Assembly (NCBI RefSeq): GCF_000305935.1
Contig: NC_018870.1
Coordinates: 389,942-453,941 of the forward strand
Direction of reading: 5' to 3'
Length of the DNA stretch: 64,000 nt
Origin: Thermacetogenium phaeum DSM 12270
GTDB taxonomy: Bacteria > Bacillota > DSM-12270 > Thermacetogeniales > Thermacetogeniaceae
The translations under genes were made by a program, and so were the position numbers. Of this stretch, positions 63,301 through 64,000 are shown piece by piece. A model generated the notes under the pieces. That model had not been told where the DNA came from. It searched no databases and saw only the letters and a program-made list of their open reading frames with translations. Position 1 is the first letter of the stretch. The number at the start of each line of letters is the position of its first letter.

Positions 63301-63715
63301 ACTGGTGCTCGGGAAGCGGAGCCTCCAGGAGGAAGAACTTGTGAGTGGGGTTGTCCTCTCCGTAGACATCAAAAACCACACCGAAGCAGAAGCTCTTTTT
63401 TTTGATGGTGTCGAAGAATTCCGCCACAATGTAGCTGGAAAAGACTCCGTCTCTCAGGTAGATAAACCCCGTCCCTCCATCATCGGCCACTTCTCCCCGC
63501 AGATAGCCTTTCAGGGTTCGCTGGGAGTAGTCGTTCGCCGCTTTGTTAAAGAAGTTTCCGCTGGTGTCCCCCAAGAACAGCAGCTGGAGGGCATCGATGA
63601 TGGTGGACTTCCCTGAGGCGTTTTTCCCCGTTAAAAAGTTGATGCCGGAGAACTCGATCAGTTCCCGCTCGATGTAGTGCCAGTTGATGAGAAGCAGTTT
63701 TTGCAGCAGCTTCAT
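60308..63715 (-). CDS. jetC: Wadjet SMC-like ATPase JetC
   Basis: 1135-residue SMC/MukB-type ATPase that extrudes loops on circular plasmid DNA. Walker A GKNASGKST at 30-38, two long coiled-coil arms around a hinge (about 450-600), the ABC signature KKSGGETQTPFY and Walker B LRLIVFDEAFNKMD near the C-terminus. NWHYIERELIEFSGINFLTG is the JetC start. Full length. The stop of the upstream partial jetB is 4 bp before the start. Confidence 0.94.
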   Translation of the reverse strand: MKLLQKLLLINWHYIERELIEFSGINFLTGKNASGKSTIIDALQLLFLGDTSGNFFNKAANDYSQRTLKGYLRGEVADDGGTGFIYLRDGVFSSYIVAEFFDTIKKKSFCFGVVFDVYGEDNPTHKFFLLEAPLPEHQFILNNTPMDYHTLRNHLNSTGKIKYQFFDSNRSYRESFLGKMGGLNNKFFTLFKKAVPFSPIMDIEKFICEFVCDVSNRIDISDMQANIRHYKQLELEAGFVKERIERLTVISAKYQDYLIEKERLLQQSYLMDRAQLQESVDRIDALREAIRQNNEKMVSLAAQLEKKEQEIKKLDEKRDRLLKEKFESDLYKKTESLKKQLDDLTAQLKQLDGVRQRLAELITRTGNTWKRALKDYAKHIAPEKAHAYASLQREAAYLSGIKPDGLICPETQGELDAERLQEIRSRMKAFRNEVDALYFDTRSRLEAARNRAAELASEIANLKKGIKPYDAKLLELRREIKNQLQQQYGREVPVEIFCELIEVRDKRWQDALEGYLHTQKFYLLVPPEYFVAALKVYDRLKFERQFYDIGLVDIGKLQELNPKVKQGSLAEEVVTDNPYARVFADYLLGRVIKCERVEDLRQYRTAITPTGMLYHNFTARQINPDRWKVPYIGKQAVKKQIEIKEQELAGLNQEIRKGEFRFEVLEGLKEIDPLGDDTIAHITGSLQQLRTYQDLVGERRQVQEALERIDLSYLEKLDREIEEVEKRRTAVEEQREQLKRENNKLEYENNAIREEKIPAEESRRADCKQRIDEKYDAGWIRETGEPRFLKEMEKRGSPRKIIEAFHSQLERTKNQAERKWQELVRARSDYNRDYKMSYDINLPENTPFDEELTELRDTHLAEYEAKIKDAREKAQKQFQEDFISKLKQNIDTVRGQIEELNDALKNVAFGRESYRFEIKPNPNYKRFYDMITDSMLLEGYNLFSQAFQAKHRDAIDELFKQIVDVGEGDLSADQRAELERNIEKFTDYRTYLQFDLISKDESGRESRLSKTITKKSGGETQTPFYISVLASFVRVYRLQQRYRNKNNTLRLIVFDEAFNKMDHQRIQESIKLLRSFGLQAVICAPTEKIGDIAPLVDRTLCVTRLNNITVVRAFDPRKLEDEDELPERYHQPAAR

Positions 63716-63718
63716 CCC

Positions 63719-64000
63719 TTATTCCTCCGCCTCCGGAAGTATTTCTTCCGTGTTCTCCTCTTCATCATTTGCATCTGCCCCTGCCAGCTCGTAGATTTCG
63801 CTGATTTTTTCGTTGGTGACCACGAACAGGATGGAAGGGTAGATGATGATTCCCGTCTCCGGTTGGGTGACATCGCTTTCCAGGCGTTCGATAATCTGAT
63901 ACCTGCTCAATGCCCCAAAGGCGTTGAGCAGATCCCTGTTGGGCGGTTTTTTGTCGATCAGACCGAGGTTGATCATCTTTTCGACGACCTCTCCTACCGA
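63719..64000 (-). CDS. jetB: Wadjet kite-like subunit JetB, partial
   Basis: C-terminal 93 residues of a DUF4194-type MukE-like protein: MINLGLIDKKPPNRDLLNAFGALSRYQIIERLE, IIIYPSILFVVTNEKISEIYELAG and an acidic tail. The frame runs off the window (S-V-G-E-V-V-E-K precedes the first Met), so the true start and jetA lie to the right. Family call rests on position before jetC and on the winged-helix-like sequence. Confidence 0.85.
   Translation of the reverse strand, partial: SVGEVVEKMINLGLIDKKPPNRDLLNAFGALSRYQIIERLESDVTQPETGIIIYPSILFVVTNEKISEIYELAGADANDEEENTEEILPEAEE

Overview
The window looks like a chromosome segment of an anaerobic, endospore-forming Firmicute of the Clostridia/Peptococcaceae type. 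The evidence is the clostridial housekeeping order radA-disA-carD-PIN/TRAM-ispDF, an alpha/beta-type small acid-soluble spore protein, a PdaB-like deacetylase, a GerMN protein, a CIRCE-controlled groESL, many TTG/GTG starts with strong AGGAGG ribosome sites, and a tungsten aldehyde oxidoreductase with an NADH/Fe-S module. I cannot name the species from sequence alone.

Layout. 1-4 kb: a sigma-54 activator running in from the left, a sigma-54 promoter, a Tat/lipoprotein flavin reductase and an HD-GYP protein. 4-11 kb: radA, disA, carD, a PIN/TRAM protein and ispDF. 10.7-19.8 kb, all on the minus strand: a membrane-stress island of nfeD, slipin, a YkoP-like gene, sppA, a Yip1-type gene, htpX, pspAB, pspA, pspAA, a sensorless PspF-like sigma-54 activator and a 36-residue membrane protein with its own sigma-54 promoter. 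20-24.4 kb: tungstate-binding tupA behind a probable Moco/Tuco riboswitch, a spore protein and groESL. 24.7-40.3 kb: ordinary genes (pdaB-like, MATE, radical SAM, corA, GerMN, SLH-amidase, acetate transporter, murI-rph-rdgB-phosphoesterase).

40.5-51.2 kb: an energy-metabolism block. A sigma-54 promoter precedes a polyferredoxin, a tungsten AOR and a MoaD-like protein; genes for NuoE/F/G-like subunits follow. A second sigma-54 promoter precedes an iron-type alcohol dehydrogenase, and another such dehydrogenase lies beyond IS debris. Together these could oxidise alcohols to aldehydes and then acids, or run in reverse, with electrons exchanged between ferredoxin and NAD(H). The tungstate-binding protein upstream fits a tungsten requirement.

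51.2-64 kb: three tRNA genes, a group II intron that has lost its reverse transcriptase, prophage scraps, a toxin-antitoxin pair, an IS200/IS605 element that truncates an ECF-transporter ATPase, an EcfT, a kinase-like protein, and the jetD, jetC and partial jetB genes of a Wadjet plasmid-defence system running off the right edge.

The unifying observation is four well-matched sigma-54 (-24/-12) promoters and two sigma-54 activators in 64 kb. One activator is a stand-alone AAA+/Fis protein next to pspA. Between it and its likely target, a 36-codon membrane-protein gene, lie tandem 15-bp palindromes.
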